A DNA stretch of 64,000 bases from Dendrophyllia cribrosa (Eukaryota; Cnidaria; Anthozoa; Scleractinia; Dendrophylliidae), in assembly GCA_024195265.1 (NCBI GenBank), contig JAJLRJ010000006.1, positions 27,940,852-28,004,851 on the forward strand, given 5' to 3'. Made by a program: the position numbers and the translations under genes. Positions 18,149 through 26,250 of this stretch are shown here, piece by piece (the first letter of the stretch is position 1; each line of letters begins with the position of its first letter). Below the pieces are notes generated by a model. The model had not been told where the DNA came from, did not search any database, and was given only the letters and a program-made list of their open reading frames with translations.

Positions 18149-19969
18149 TTATCTTAACCAAACGAAAAGCCCTGCCAAAGAAAGCGCACCCAGAGCAACG
18201 ACTGCCTTGGAGACGTGATGCGGGTCGGGCTGCGGTTCGGGTGCGGGGGTTGGTGCGGGTGTGGGGTCTGGTTGTGGTGTGGGGGTTGGTTTGGGTTGTG
18301 GTGTGGGTGTGGCGATGCCCTGTGCCTGTGTGGCCTGGAGATGTATCGGGTTTGATGGGTGGCTGTTTGGTGGATTGATCTTTGTTGGGCCGCTGTCCAT
18401 GTGGCGAAGGGAGGCTTTTTTTGTGCCCAGATTAACACCACTGTTCACACCCAGCTTCATCCCTTGCGTTGCCTCCTGTAGATTGTTGTTATACCCGATC
18501 ACACTCTCTGTGTTGATAATCATGCGCGATGGCATGAGCCAGCTTCCGGGTGCTGTCGCAAAGTCCAGGCGAACTTTCGTTGCTTGGATGGCAAGCTGGT
18601 AACGCTGTACGCTTGTTGCGATGTCGTTCAGTATTATGGCCTCCTCTAGATGGACCAAGAAGACTCTCTTTGTTTCGAACGCCCGGCCTCCTTTTCCAAT
18701 GATGCTGCTGCGGGTTTTGGCTTGCGAACCAAGAATGCAGTACACAAAGGCCTCGATTGATTGGTTCATACGGGCGAGCCCTGGTTGTGTTAGCCTCTGT
18801 GCGTAATTTGGCACAAAGTGCTCGACCTGGGTGTCCGCCCCTTGATCGTTGCGGACGTAAGATATACCATTGGCTTTAAAGTTGGGGTCTTTTCTGTCAG
18901 TGACGCGCTCATCATCGCATAGAGCTAGATCAGAGTCTGGATAAGTGTAATCTGTAGATGTTGGGCCCTCTCCATAAACCCAAATGTAGACATTTCCAAG
19001 CCCGTGGTTCTTGCCGTATGTGTAACGGAAGTCAGAACTGGGGTCGATACCGAACTCGATGCAAAGCTTCTTGTACGCGTCGATGTTATACTTGTTGTCT
19101 TTCTGGTTGAATGGAGGGTCGTCTGGCAAAGCACTCACGCTTTGTTCCCCACCCATCTGGTAGAGTATTCGCCTTGTTGTGAAATAAACGTGAAACCGGT
19201 AAAACGACCGGAGCTGTGGGGTTAGGGATAGACTGGAGTTCTTATCGAAGAGAATGTCACGCGAGATCCCACAACCGGTTGTTGCACACCACAGGGCGAA
19301 GGAGAGTTGTTGTGGCCAAAAACTCATATGAGGGCCACCCATCCACTTTCGGCCGTATGTTGCGGTTGAGAAGGATATCTGTGTGTCCCTGAAGATATTT
19401 CTGTATTTCGTTGTGAAATAATCAGTTGGCGTGACGTAAATCTTTTGCTCTTTATCGTTCAAGATTGCGCCAATCATCATGTCTTTGTCTATTGGGGTGG
19501 AGAAAGCAATGGCCGGGATTGATAACATTTGTTGTCCCAACGATAACTGATAAGGGAAACCACCGTCATAATGGAGGCCAAGAGCATCTCTTTCGGCGTC
19601 AGTCCAATCTTTGTGGGGCATTTCTGTGATAAGTGCCAATGAGCCTTGGCCTTCTTTGTAAAGCACTTCTCCTGTGGCGGTTTTGTGGTCGTCACCATAC
19701 TCTACTTGCACTTCAAAGTGAGACATATCGGCACGAGGGAAACGCCTTTTGAAGTCTGAAATTGCCTTAGCCTTGGCTGCGGCGTAGAGCTTTGCTGCCT
19801 CCGGCGAACTCAACCAAGCAATTTCAGGATCTGTGTGTGGCTTTGACGCGACATGAGTATAGGCGTTTGGAGGCGAATAAAAAGGAGGTGGGGGCCCGTA
19901 ATTGTGGCCGCCGATGTTTATACCAAGATTTGAATTAGGATTAAATCCACCAGGCCGTCTGCCAAACAT
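18149..19969 (-). CDS. Large structural protein with Pro-rich stalk and C-terminal anchor (606 aa)
   Basis: A family common in cnidarian Polintons. A Gly/Pro/Tyr-rich N-terminus is followed by a globular body at about 40-500. Conserved stretches include FALWCATTGCGISRDILFDK, LRSFYRFHVYFTTRRIL and LARMNQSIEAFVYCILGSQ. The last 70 residues are a (PTPTPQP)n stalk ending in one membrane segment (VVALGALSLAGLFVWLR). A globular head on a Pro-rich stalk with a C-terminal anchor suggests a surface or vertex protein. It could instead be a capsid component, since it is as long as virophage major capsid proteins. The start is 4 bases from a late-type box, and the gene is divergent from the penton-like gene. 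Confidence 0.85.
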   Translation of the reverse strand: MFGRRPGGFNPNSNLGINIGGHNYGPPPPFYSPPNAYTHVASKPHTDPEIAWLSSPEAAKLYAAAKAKAISDFKRRFPRADMSHFEVQVEYGDDHKTATGEVLYKEGQGSLALITEMPHKDWTDAERDALGLHYDGGFPYQLSLGQQMLSIPAIAFSTPIDKDMMIGAILNDKEQKIYVTPTDYFTTKYRNIFRDTQISFSTATYGRKWMGGPHMSFWPQQLSFALWCATTGCGISRDILFDKNSSLSLTPQLRSFYRFHVYFTTRRILYQMGGEQSVSALPDDPPFNQKDNKYNIDAYKKLCIEFGIDPSSDFRYTYGKNHGLGNVYIWVYGEGPTSTDYTYPDSDLALCDDERVTDRKDPNFKANGISYVRNDQGADTQVEHFVPNYAQRLTQPGLARMNQSIEAFVYCILGSQAKTRSSIIGKGGRAFETKRVFLVHLEEAIILNDIATSVQRYQLAIQATKVRLDFATAPGSWLMPSRMIINTESVIGYNNNLQEATQGMKLGVNSGVNLGTKKASLRHMDSGPTKINPPNSHPSNPIHLQATQAQGIATPTPQPKPTPTPQPDPTPAPTPAPEPQPDPHHVSKAVVALGALSLAGLFVWLR

Positions 19970-19973
19970 GATT

Positions 19974-19990
19974 GTATATATTTATATTTT
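19974..19990 (-). promoter_or_regulatory. Late-type box, 606-aa gene
   Basis: Minus-strand AAAATATAAATATATAC ends 4 bases before the ATG at 19969, in the 51-bp divergent region shared with the penton-like gene. Confidence 0.5.
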
Positions 19991-19998
19991 AAAATGTG

Positions 19999-20009
19999 TA
20001 ATTATATAC
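19999..20009 (+). promoter_or_regulatory. Late-type box, penton-like gene
   Basis: TAATTATATAC ends 11 bases before the ATG at 20021. It lies inside the longer open frame that starts at 19994, which supports the downstream ATG as the true start. Confidence 0.45.
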
Positions 20010-20020
20010 TCGCATCTGTC

Positions 20021-20680
20021 ATGGTTGTGTTGACATTTGTCACGGCCTCGAACCCTCACACTGTGTACTTTGATCACCCGCTCCCGAAACCGAGATACAT
20101 CCGGCTCCTGTCTGCCTCACTCACCAACTCGTGGGATACTTTGAAAGAAGAATCACAGATTTCACCAACAAACCCCACTAGTAGTTCACGTGGTGCAACC
20201 TTACTTCCAGGGCATCACACCCTTGAGAGTTTAGCGAAAGAATTTGAAAACCTAAAAACCTATAACAGCAATTTAAATCTAACAATCGAAACAAAGGCGC
20301 CATACGGAGCCATGGTCATTCATAATAACGGCAGCAGTGTGACGCTAAGTAACAATCTGGCCGCATTGCTTGGCATAAGACCTGTATTGATGTTTATAAC
20401 TTTCGCCAAACGTTTAAGGGCACCAAGCACTTACTTCATCCACTGTGATCTGGTTTATAAAGAACAGAACCTCCTCAATGGGAAGCCTTCGACAGTTTTG
20501 GCTCGGTTTGATATTCGTGGGAAACCATTTGAGGAAATTCTCTACGAGACAACACAGCAGAACGTCTTGCGTGACGTCTCGTCTAGTGATTATGTAAACA
20601 GCATAACACTGTCAGTGAGGGATGAAACAATGACCTCTTCAACTTCAATGACGCGCCTTTGGAATTTGAAGTTGAGCTAA
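20021..20680 (+). CDS. Probable minor capsid protein (penton-like, single jelly-roll)
   Basis: A 219-residue beta-rich protein. Features typical of the Polinton minor capsid family are RYIRLLSASLTNSWDTLK near the N-terminus, the LLPGHHTLESLAKEFENL segment near residue 60 and LAALLGIRPVL near 115. The body then alternates short strands to the end. I start it at 20021 rather than 19994 because the late-type box lies between them. The first residues (MVVLTFVTAS) are hydrophobic but too short for a convincing signal peptide. The penton fold is inferred from family resemblance and position next to other structural genes, not proven. Confidence 0.7.
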   Translation: MVVLTFVTASNPHTVYFDHPLPKPRYIRLLSASLTNSWDTLKEESQISPTNPTSSSRGATLLPGHHTLESLAKEFENLKTYNSNLNLTIETKAPYGAMVIHNNGSSVTLSNNLAALLGIRPVLMFITFAKRLRAPSTYFIHCDLVYKEQNLLNGKPSTVLARFDIRGKPFEEILYETTQQNVLRDVSSSDYVNSITLSVRDETMTSSTSMTRLWNLKLS

Positions 20681-20689
20681 ATTAAAAAT

Positions 20690-20700
20690 CATATATATAC
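20690..20700 (+). promoter_or_regulatory. Late-type box, 231-aa gene
   Basis: CATATATATAC ends 7 bases before the ATG at 20708, a near-perfect match to the consensus. Confidence 0.65.
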
Positions 20701-20707
20701 CCGCACC

Positions 20708-21403
20708 ATGAGTTCTGCCAATGTGCTTCCATCGGCACCCGAATACCGCCATACAGAAAAGATATACCCAGTTTTGCCAAATGGTGAGATCACTCAAATC
20801 AGTGCAGAAGACTTCCGGCTCAAAAAGATCTCTGACTTGCTTAAAGAGCTGTCTGACGAAGCCGAGCATTACAGACAAGTCGCAAAGAAATATAAACGAA
20901 CCCAATCATTGGTTCATTACTCGGCGGTTGGCCTTGGGTCGCTTTCTGTTGGGCTTTCATCAGGAGCCCTAGCCACTGCATTGACTGGGTTCGGAATTGT
21001 TGCAAGTCCAGCACTTGCCGGAGTCGCGACCCTCTGTGGGCTGTCCTCAGTTGGCTTTACAGCTGCTAACAAACGGTTAGAACGGAAAGTGACAAAACAT
21101 GAGAATATCTACACACTGGCCCTGGCTAAACGCAACTCTGTCAATGAACTGGTCTCAAAGGCTCTGGAAGACAAGAGGATCAGTGATGCAGAATTCACAA
21201 TTATTACTCGTGAGGTGCAAAAATATCACGAACTCAAAGCTGCAATCAGGGATGGTGTTAAGGCTAAAAAAAACGTTGACACTCAAACACAAGCGCCAGA
21301 CCTCGAGAAACTCAAAAAGGAACTTCGCAAGGAAGTCAAAGAAGAGTTTCAAAAAAAGATAAGTCTTCTCACCGCAGCCTCCAAATCCGATTTGAGAGAT
21401 TAA
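20708..21403 (+). CDS. Membrane protein with coiled-coil tail (231 aa)
   Basis: Unrecognised function, though the type recurs in cnidarian Polintons. A polar N-terminal region with a helix at 40-65 is followed by a 50-residue Gly/Ala/Leu-rich hydrophobic stretch (about 70-120), enough for two membrane passes. A helical region and a C-terminal Lys/Glu coiled coil (about 185-220) follow. Hydrophobic hairpin proteins of this shape are found in virions with internal membranes; the role is inferred. It is the last late-type gene before the right-end module. Confidence 0.75.
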   Translation: MSSANVLPSAPEYRHTEKIYPVLPNGEITQISAEDFRLKKISDLLKELSDEAEHYRQVAKKYKRTQSLVHYSAVGLGSLSVGLSSGALATALTGFGIVASPALAGVATLCGLSSVGFTAANKRLERKVTKHENIYTLALAKRNSVNELVSKALEDKRISDAEFTIITREVQKYHELKAAIRDGVKAKKNVDTQTQAPDLEKLKKELRKEVKEEFQKKISLLTAASKSDLRD

Positions 21404-21447
21404 ATTCAGGTTTTAACCTCTACATTTCTAAGGATAAATCATTTCCA

Positions 21448-21457
21448 CCCAATTGAA
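21448..21457 (+). promoter_or_regulatory. Early-type box, VLTF3-like gene
   Basis: CCCAATTGAA lies 24 bases before the ATG at 21482. It keeps the CCAATTGAA core but diverges after it (TACATAA), so the match is partial. No TATATATAC box is present. Confidence 0.4.
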
Positions 21458-21481
21458 TACATAACTCGGCTGTGTACAACC

Positions 21482-22174
21482 ATGGAGAAGTTCGCTAAAC
21501 AACTGGCTGATGTTCGGTCCTTGGACACTAAAGGCGAATACAAAGCCAAACTCGATGAGCTTGATAAAGAATACAAATTTATCCTCTTGCGCTCACTCGA
21601 AAGCTACACCAAGGAAATACGGCGTTCAAACCTGTCAGAACGCCTTCATATCATCAAGGAGTATCTTTCTCCCGAGACACAATACCCTCCACACTCACCT
21701 TTCACCCTTGTGAATGAAAGGACAAAATTTTGCCAAAACTGCAAAGGCAAATTAAACCTCAGCATGTTTTCATCAGAACTTTACTGCGAAGACTGCGGGC
21801 TCTTAGAGCCTCTGGATGGCGTGACATTCGATTACAACGGGCTCTATAGTGGTGATTACACAATTACCAAAAAGAGAATGACCACCAAACATTACAACTT
21901 CAAAAGCTATCTCAACAAACATCTGAAAATTTGTGAACATCACGTATGCTTGTCCAATGATGAAATACAACATGCAAATGATTCTTTCAAATTCATCGAA
22001 GAATATCTGCCGAAAAGAATCTCCATGCCCTTTGTGGCCCACAAAATCTTGGATGCGATAAAAGGACCACAACGGCTTGTCAATTACCTCTGGCTGCAAG
22101 TCCCAGAAAAATCAATGTGGAAGCACGAACAAAACTGGAAGATCATGCTTGAAAAGATGGGTCACGTTGAGTGA
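21482..22174 (+). CDS. VLTF3-like viral late transcription factor
   Basis: A 230-residue protein with the layout of the poxvirus VLTF-3 family, a hallmark of large nucleocytoplasmic DNA viruses. A helical N-terminus (1-75) is followed by a zinc ribbon with Cys84, Cys87, Cys102 and Cys105 (C-x2-C...YCEDCG). Then comes the block KHYNFKSYLNKHL at 136-148, equivalent to the family's Y-x-x-x-x-F-x-x-x-L signature. The C-terminal helical block reads ISMPFVAHKILDAIKGP...WKHEQNWKIMLEKMG. In poxviruses the protein acts after replication to allow transcription from late promoters. Here it lies in the early-type class and would be the natural activator of the late-type box. The 3' end overlaps the convergent C2HC gene by 13 bp. 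The family call rests on motif layout only. Confidence 0.75.
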   Translation: MEKFAKQLADVRSLDTKGEYKAKLDELDKEYKFILLRSLESYTKEIRRSNLSERLHIIKEYLSPETQYPPHSPFTLVNERTKFCQNCKGKLNLSMFSSELYCEDCGLLEPLDGVTFDYNGLYSGDYTITKKRMTTKHYNFKSYLNKHLKICEHHVCLSNDEIQHANDSFKFIEEYLPKRISMPFVAHKILDAIKGPQRLVNYLWLQVPEKSMWKHEQNWKIMLEKMGHVE

Positions 22175-22458
22175 GCACTGCCAGGACAAATGGCTCTGTG
22201 CATGCCCAGGACCACTTCTGGCGAGAAGTGTCCTTGACATTCATCACATGTTTGTGAAGTAAATATATGGAAATAGCAATCGTGTTGCCAGTGATAATGA
22301 TTTTTTATTGAACGGAATAAAGATTTCATCCTCCCTTGATGAATGACCCTTGCAGCCAAGTCACGCTGGACTTCTCTTTCAGCCAATTCAAGGATGTAAT
22401 CTTTGATCATGTCTGCCAAATAATCCCAACGAGATTCACCAAAAGCCGGTTGCTCCAT
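22162..22458 (-). CDS. C2HC zinc-binding protein (98 aa)
   Basis: Unrecognised. The helical N-terminal half (WDYLADMIKDYILELAEREV) is followed by a basic stretch and a C-terminal C-x2-C-x12-H-x3-C motif (Cys71, Cys74, His87, Cys91), probably one zinc knuckle. The frame is open for 13 more codons, but they have no ATG and hold the early-type box, so I start at 22458. It lies directly downstream of the nuclease gene on the same strand and convergent with the VLTF3-like gene. A DNA-binding or regulatory role is inferred. Confidence 0.6.
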   Translation of the reverse strand: MEQPAFGESRWDYLADMIKDYILELAEREVQRDLAARVIHQGRMKSLFRSIKNHYHWQHDCYFHIFTSQTCDECQGHFSPEVVLGMHRAICPGSAHST

Positions 22459-22462
22459 TGGC

Positions 22463-23611
22463 TCAGTTGGGATATAGACTGGGGTATGTTTTTTCAATTG
22501 ACTTCATTTTTGAGAGCAAGAAGGCTTCCAACACTGCACTATCATCACCCAAATTGTTTGGAACAGTTTTCACAGGGGCGGTTTGTTGGGTGCTTTTCTC
22601 TTCAGAGTGTTCTGTTATCTTTTTTCGAAGGCTTGCCAAGCTGTTATGAAAACGCTCGACTGACGTTTTAATGTTGCTCAAAAAGTTTGGTTGCTTTGGA
22701 TCCCAAATCTCAGTTATATCCAGGAGCTTCCAGGCGAACACAGCCACTGGTTTAGGGCCTTCTGAACCCTCTGAAAACACTTCTTGCATATGGGCGTAAC
22801 GCAAAAACTCCTCATCTTCGTCCTGTTTTCTAAACGACATCCTTACAACTCCATAACAACACCATATGTCCTTCTCAGCAATGGAAGACATAATTCTCTC
22901 AAATAATTGTTTTGATTTGAGTGAACCGACATCGATGATTGCCTTTTGATTTCTTGTTATCGTCCGTTTGCTAAATAAATAACAAACTCCCCACGCAGGC
23001 GTTGTGTCACCCTTCGTTTTGAACTTCTTTCCTCCGTTTAGAAACTGGTTGTGTGCCAGACTTGGTTCAAGCTGGTTTAAAGAGCACAATCTGAAATAAC
23101 CGTCAACAAACAAGCCTTTGGAGACCATGTCACCACTCAAAGCAAGCCCTGTTTGTATCTGATCGCTATAATAGCCAGGAATTCTGTTCATCGCTATTTT
23201 TCGCTTGAACGGACACTTGAACTCTAACAAGTTTAATGTGTTATCTTTGTCTAGAAAGTATCCGTCTGGACTGCAAGTGACCTTTCGATAAAGTTGATGA
23301 TCTCTTGCTAGATTAAGAGAGATACTGTGACCAAAAACGGAAACAGAATGTTTTTGCTCAAAATACTTGCGTATAATCGGCTCGAACAGATTGCCCCAAA
23401 CACAGGCCGCATTGTTGAGCATATGTGTTGGCTGTATTTTCTTTAAGAGCAAGCTGTGCCGTGATTCAAACGGCGACGATCCTGTCAAGGCAGAGATCTC
23501 TGATGCCCCGATGGAGTTTTGTCTGGCTCTCACCCAGTCGGCGCTCTTTTGTTTCAGACCAGTGTTCCTCGATTTGAGAAAGTTCACGAAAGCTTGTGTT
23601 GTCGCCATCAT
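22463..23611 (-). CDS. YqaJ/lambda-exonuclease-like PD-(D/E)XK nuclease
   Basis: A 382-residue nuclease of the YqaJ / alkaline-exonuclease group, which chews DNA ends for recombination or genome maturation. Visible motifs are IGASEISALTGSSPF (34-48) and the GNLFEPIIRKYFE helix with Glu77. The catalytic core is Asp116 in CSPDG, then Glu130-x-Lys132 in LLEFKCP, and then YSDQIQTGLAL (148-158), which corresponds to the family's Q-x-Q motif. All active-site residues are present. The C-terminal 130 residues are less conserved and helical. The start (two ATGs in a row) lies downstream of an early-type box, which groups it with the polymerase. Such a nuclease is not part of the core Polinton set. Confidence 0.88.
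   Translation of the reverse strand: MMATTQAFVNFLKSRNTGLKQKSADWVRARQNSIGASEISALTGSSPFESRHSLLLKKIQPTHMLNNAACVWGNLFEPIIRKYFEQKHSVSVFGHSISLNLARDHQLYRKVTCSPDGYFLDKDNTLNLLEFKCPFKRKIAMNRIPGYYSDQIQTGLALSGDMVSKGLFVDGYFRLCSLNQLEPSLAHNQFLNGGKKFKTKGDTTPAWGVCYLFSKRTITRNQKAIIDVGSLKSKQLFERIMSSIAEKDIWCCYGVVRMSFRKQDEDEEFLRYAHMQEVFSEGSEGPKPVAVFAWKLLDITEIWDPKQPNFLSNIKTSVERFHNSLASLRKKITEHSEEKSTQQTAPVKTVPNNLGDDSAVLEAFLLSKMKSIEKTYPSLYPN
22489..22503 (-). promoter_or_regulatory. Early-type box, C2HC gene
   Basis: Minus-strand GTCAATTGAAAAAAC lies 30 bases before the ATG at 22458, inside the coding end of the nuclease gene. Confidence 0.45.
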
Positions 23612-23629
23612 TGGTATGTAAAGGGTAAA

Positions 23630-23646
23630 GGTTTCTTCAATTAGCT
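23630..23646 (-). promoter_or_regulatory. Early-type box, nuclease
   Basis: Minus-strand AGCTAATTGAAGAAACC lies 18 bases before the ATG at 23611. It matches the terminal-repeat copies over AATTGAAGAAACC although it lies outside the repeat. Confidence 0.6.
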
Positions 23647-23687
23647 AATCATCAGGTCAAAGTGTAACATAAGACTTCATTGTCAGA

Positions 23688-23921
23688 TCATTTTTGGTTG
23701 TTTTTGTCATTGTGATCTGATGGATAATGTTGTTTTAGAAGTTCAAGAAGTGCAAGCTGTTCTGATGCTAATTGTTCTAAGAATTGATTTGTGTATTGAT
23801 TTACATGTTCAACAGATTCAGAACATTCCATGGGTTGTTTAGGGCCCAACCCCCTCCATATAAAACAATGACGACCAGATTTAGGATGGTTTCTTAAAAT
23901 TGTTTTTCTTCCACGACCCAT
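23688..23921 (-). CDS. Small basic end protein (77 aa)
   Basis: Unrecognised. The N-terminal third is basic (MGRGRKTILRNHPKSGRH). The C-terminal half is a Glu/Leu/Gln helix (QYTNQFLEQLASEQLALLELLKQH). It is transcribed inward from the right terminal repeat, exactly as the polymerase is from the left, with the same early-type box in the same place. The mirror position makes a role at the DNA ends or in early regulation plausible, but nothing in the residues shows it. The frame is short, so it may not be a gene. Confidence 0.5.
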   Translation of the reverse strand: MGRGRKTILRNHPKSGRHCFIWRGLGPKQPMECSESVEHVNQYTNQFLEQLASEQLALLELLKQHYPSDHNDKNNQK

Positions 23922-23933
23922 CGTTTATAAACA

Positions 23934-24194
23934 GGGGTGGGGTTTCTTCAATTGGCTATACCTCCCTGGGGTGGTGGTCTCGTACCGGGCCGGCATTCAC
24001 AGTGAGTAGTTAGGGACGTTGGTGCATTCGGGACCACCCCCACAGACCCCTATGGGGCCTTAATTTAATGATTGACACCGCCACCCACTGGGCCGACTGG
24101 CAGGAGGACCTGTGGGTGGCGTTGTCAATCATTAAATTAAGGCGCCATAGGGGTCTGTGGGGGTGGCCCCGAATCACCAACGTCTCTAACTACT
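23934..24194. repeat. Right terminal inverted repeat, outer part palindromic
   Basis: It is the inverse complement of the left repeat. The outer 190 bp (24005-24194) is palindromic, with a larger loop than the left copy: about 25 extra bases around GGGCCGACTGGCAGG. Outer arms of the two repeats share a one-base deletion relative to the inner arms. The inner part carries the early-type box of the 77-aa gene. Confidence 0.9.
23941..23955 (-). promoter_or_regulatory. Early-type box, 77-aa gene
   Basis: Minus-strand CCAATTGAAGAAACC lies 19 bases before the ATG at 23921, inside the right terminal repeat. It is identical to the left copy at 7236. Confidence 0.6.
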
Positions 24195-24199
24195 GTATC
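24195..24199. repeat. Target-site duplication, right copy
   Basis: GTATC, followed by A, directly after the ACTACT terminus; partner of 7014-7018. Confidence 0.75.
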
Positions 24200-25843
24200 A
24201 CAAACAATTAATTTCAAAGCAAAAACCGAAATGTTTCAACTTACATGTAAAACAGCGAACAATATACATCTACAAGCCACATGTATTTAAGCTTACATTA
24301 AGCTTACATGTAACTTATAAGCTTAAAATATTAATTGTACCGAGGCAAATATCGAATGCAGTCTCATTTTATAATGTCGTCTACAGTGTACATGTACTAT
24401 CGAGGACCGATCGAAGTTAATATATTTTGAATTTGGCAGGAGAACGAATGCTGTTTCACCCCAACAAACTATAACATAAAACCATTCACTGTTATCAAGA
24501 AATAATCACACAGTTTTCTAATCGTACATTGCATAAAGTCGAAGCGTGACAGTATTAATAGCATACCGTACGCTGTAGGCTTCGTTCGATTAACCGCATT
24601 CCGGAATATACGTAAAAATAAACACTACAGCGCTTTCTTTATAGTTTGTTGAGACACACTTGCAGTATACACATGTAAATATGACAAAACATGGTTATAA
24701 TACGACAGCTTTCATGTTCGGAATACGTTCAATCGAACACCACCTCAAATCTTCGTACATGACTGAAAAAATGTAAAAAAAGATTCTACTCACATTTGAA
24801 ACGTCCTGATGTAGACTGTCGTCTCAGATATTCGTCTCTTCTGCTGATACATTGTCGATAAGCCCATTCTTGGATAAAACAGCGTCCATAAAATCAAAAT
24901 TCTCCAAACGGTTGCAATGGCCGCGCACAAAATTCAAACGGGCTTTGTTTGTGCTCACGTGATATGTGACGCTAGATAGACAGGACACTGGGAACGAGAT
25001 ACAGGCTGAGCGGGAAATTTTATACACTCTGAGTGACCTCTGACTATTCGTCGTTCTTCGAGTGAAAAAGTGCACGATTCCATGATAAGAGGACGCTTAT
25101 AAAACAGATATAAGGTATGGTTTTTAATTCTTAAGAAGAGACTTTAATGTAATCACCATTCGTGTATAATTTAATGTTTCCTTTGCGGAACGCTCCGTAA
25201 ATTGTCTGTTTACAAAATTTGTAAACACATTTATGTGTGCTCTCACAAAAGCTTAAGCCCAATACATGTAAGCTATTAAATATATACGAGCGATAGGCCT
25301 CGCTACTTTAAACACCAGCTTTATAGAGCAGAATAGAATACAACATACGCTGAGGTCACTCAGGTATTTGCATTTCGCAGAATAATAATAATAACATTGC
25401 CGTATCGATCGTCATATAAACATTTATGCTTCCATCTACAACGCGTTCGGATACATCGATATTATTACTGAATCCAATGTTAATCGAGGAATTATACCAT
25501 GGTTTGCATAATTTGACTGCGAGCTACGGCGTTAATACCTTTTCAGAAAATGAATATGTCGGGATAAATGTAAAATAAAATGTAATTTTGACGCGCCATT
25601 CGATATCGCCCTGGTTCAATTCCCGGCCCGCAAGTCGGCGTTCGGCTACACGTGTGAGGTTTATAATTAACTTCGGCCTCCATTATATACTGTCATGATG
25701 ATAAACAAGGAACTGTATTTGCAAAGACCACCGTAACGAATAGAAGCACCGGCTCCCGTAATAAAGGATAGAATCGGCTATAAAATAATGAAACGATTTG
25801 ATAAAATATCCAGCAAAGCATGATTCACTTTATGGAAACGACT

Positions 25844-25975
25844 ATATTTGTAAAATACCCAATATTTCGAAAGGCAAAGTCGTTCCTCTTCTTCAGTGTT
25901 TTACAGATAATAATACCATGAAGAACAAAGGCTTTGCCTCTTGAAATATTGAATATTTTACAAATATAGGCCTTT
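25844..25975. mobile_element. Inverted Penelope-like end fragments
   Basis: Two arms with the word AATATTTCGAAAGGCAAAG and its complement face each other. The minus strand of the left arm reads CTGAAGA, a possible stem, and then GAAA, the layout of a hammerhead ribozyme core as found in Penelope-like element terminal repeats. There is no reverse transcriptase nearby. Confidence 0.35.
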
Positions 25976-26096
25976 TACGTACCGTGAATGAGCTTTAATT
26001 GCTATTGCTATTTGTACAAATTATTGAATAAACCCCGCAAATTAGCAACTGGCTGAAAAGCTGGGGGCGGCCTTGATTGTATTAGGGGAGAGTGGG

Positions 26097-26250
26097 GCTG
26101 ATATACCTCCTTGGGGAATATTACAAATATTTACCTCCTAGGGAAATTTACATATTTTACCTCCTAGGGGAATATTGCATATTTTTACATCTCCAAGGGG
26201 AAAATTACATTGTATACATGTACATCTCCTAGGGGAATATATATTACATT
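26097..26250. repeat. Minisatellite, about 30-bp unit
   Basis: Five imperfect copies of a unit built on TACCTCCTAGGGGAATATTACATA, diverging towards the right. Confidence 0.65.

Larger units (their letters stand above)
7019..24194. mobile_element. Polinton/Maverick-type (adintovirus-like) element
   Basis: A 17.2-kb unit has AGT...ACT ends, inverted terminal repeats and a short target duplication. It encodes the hallmark set of protein-primed PolB, rve-type integrase, A32-like ATPase and two capsid-type proteins. Genes are tightly packed, with most gaps below 60 bp and several short overlaps. Two genes are broken by single +1 shifts; the rest are open. An added right-end block (VLTF3-like factor, YqaJ-like nuclease, C2HC protein) and the lack of a recognisable adenain protease set it apart from the textbook gene set. 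Early-type and late-type upstream boxes divide the genes into two classes. Confidence 0.95.

Noticed and set aside
19994..20020. Upstream start of the penton-like gene
   Set aside because: The late-type box lies inside this stretch; the ATG at 20021 fits the spacing seen in the other genes.
25612..25635. tRNA B-box-like word (GGTTCAATTCCCGG)
   Set aside because: No A box or foldable cloverleaf at the right distance.
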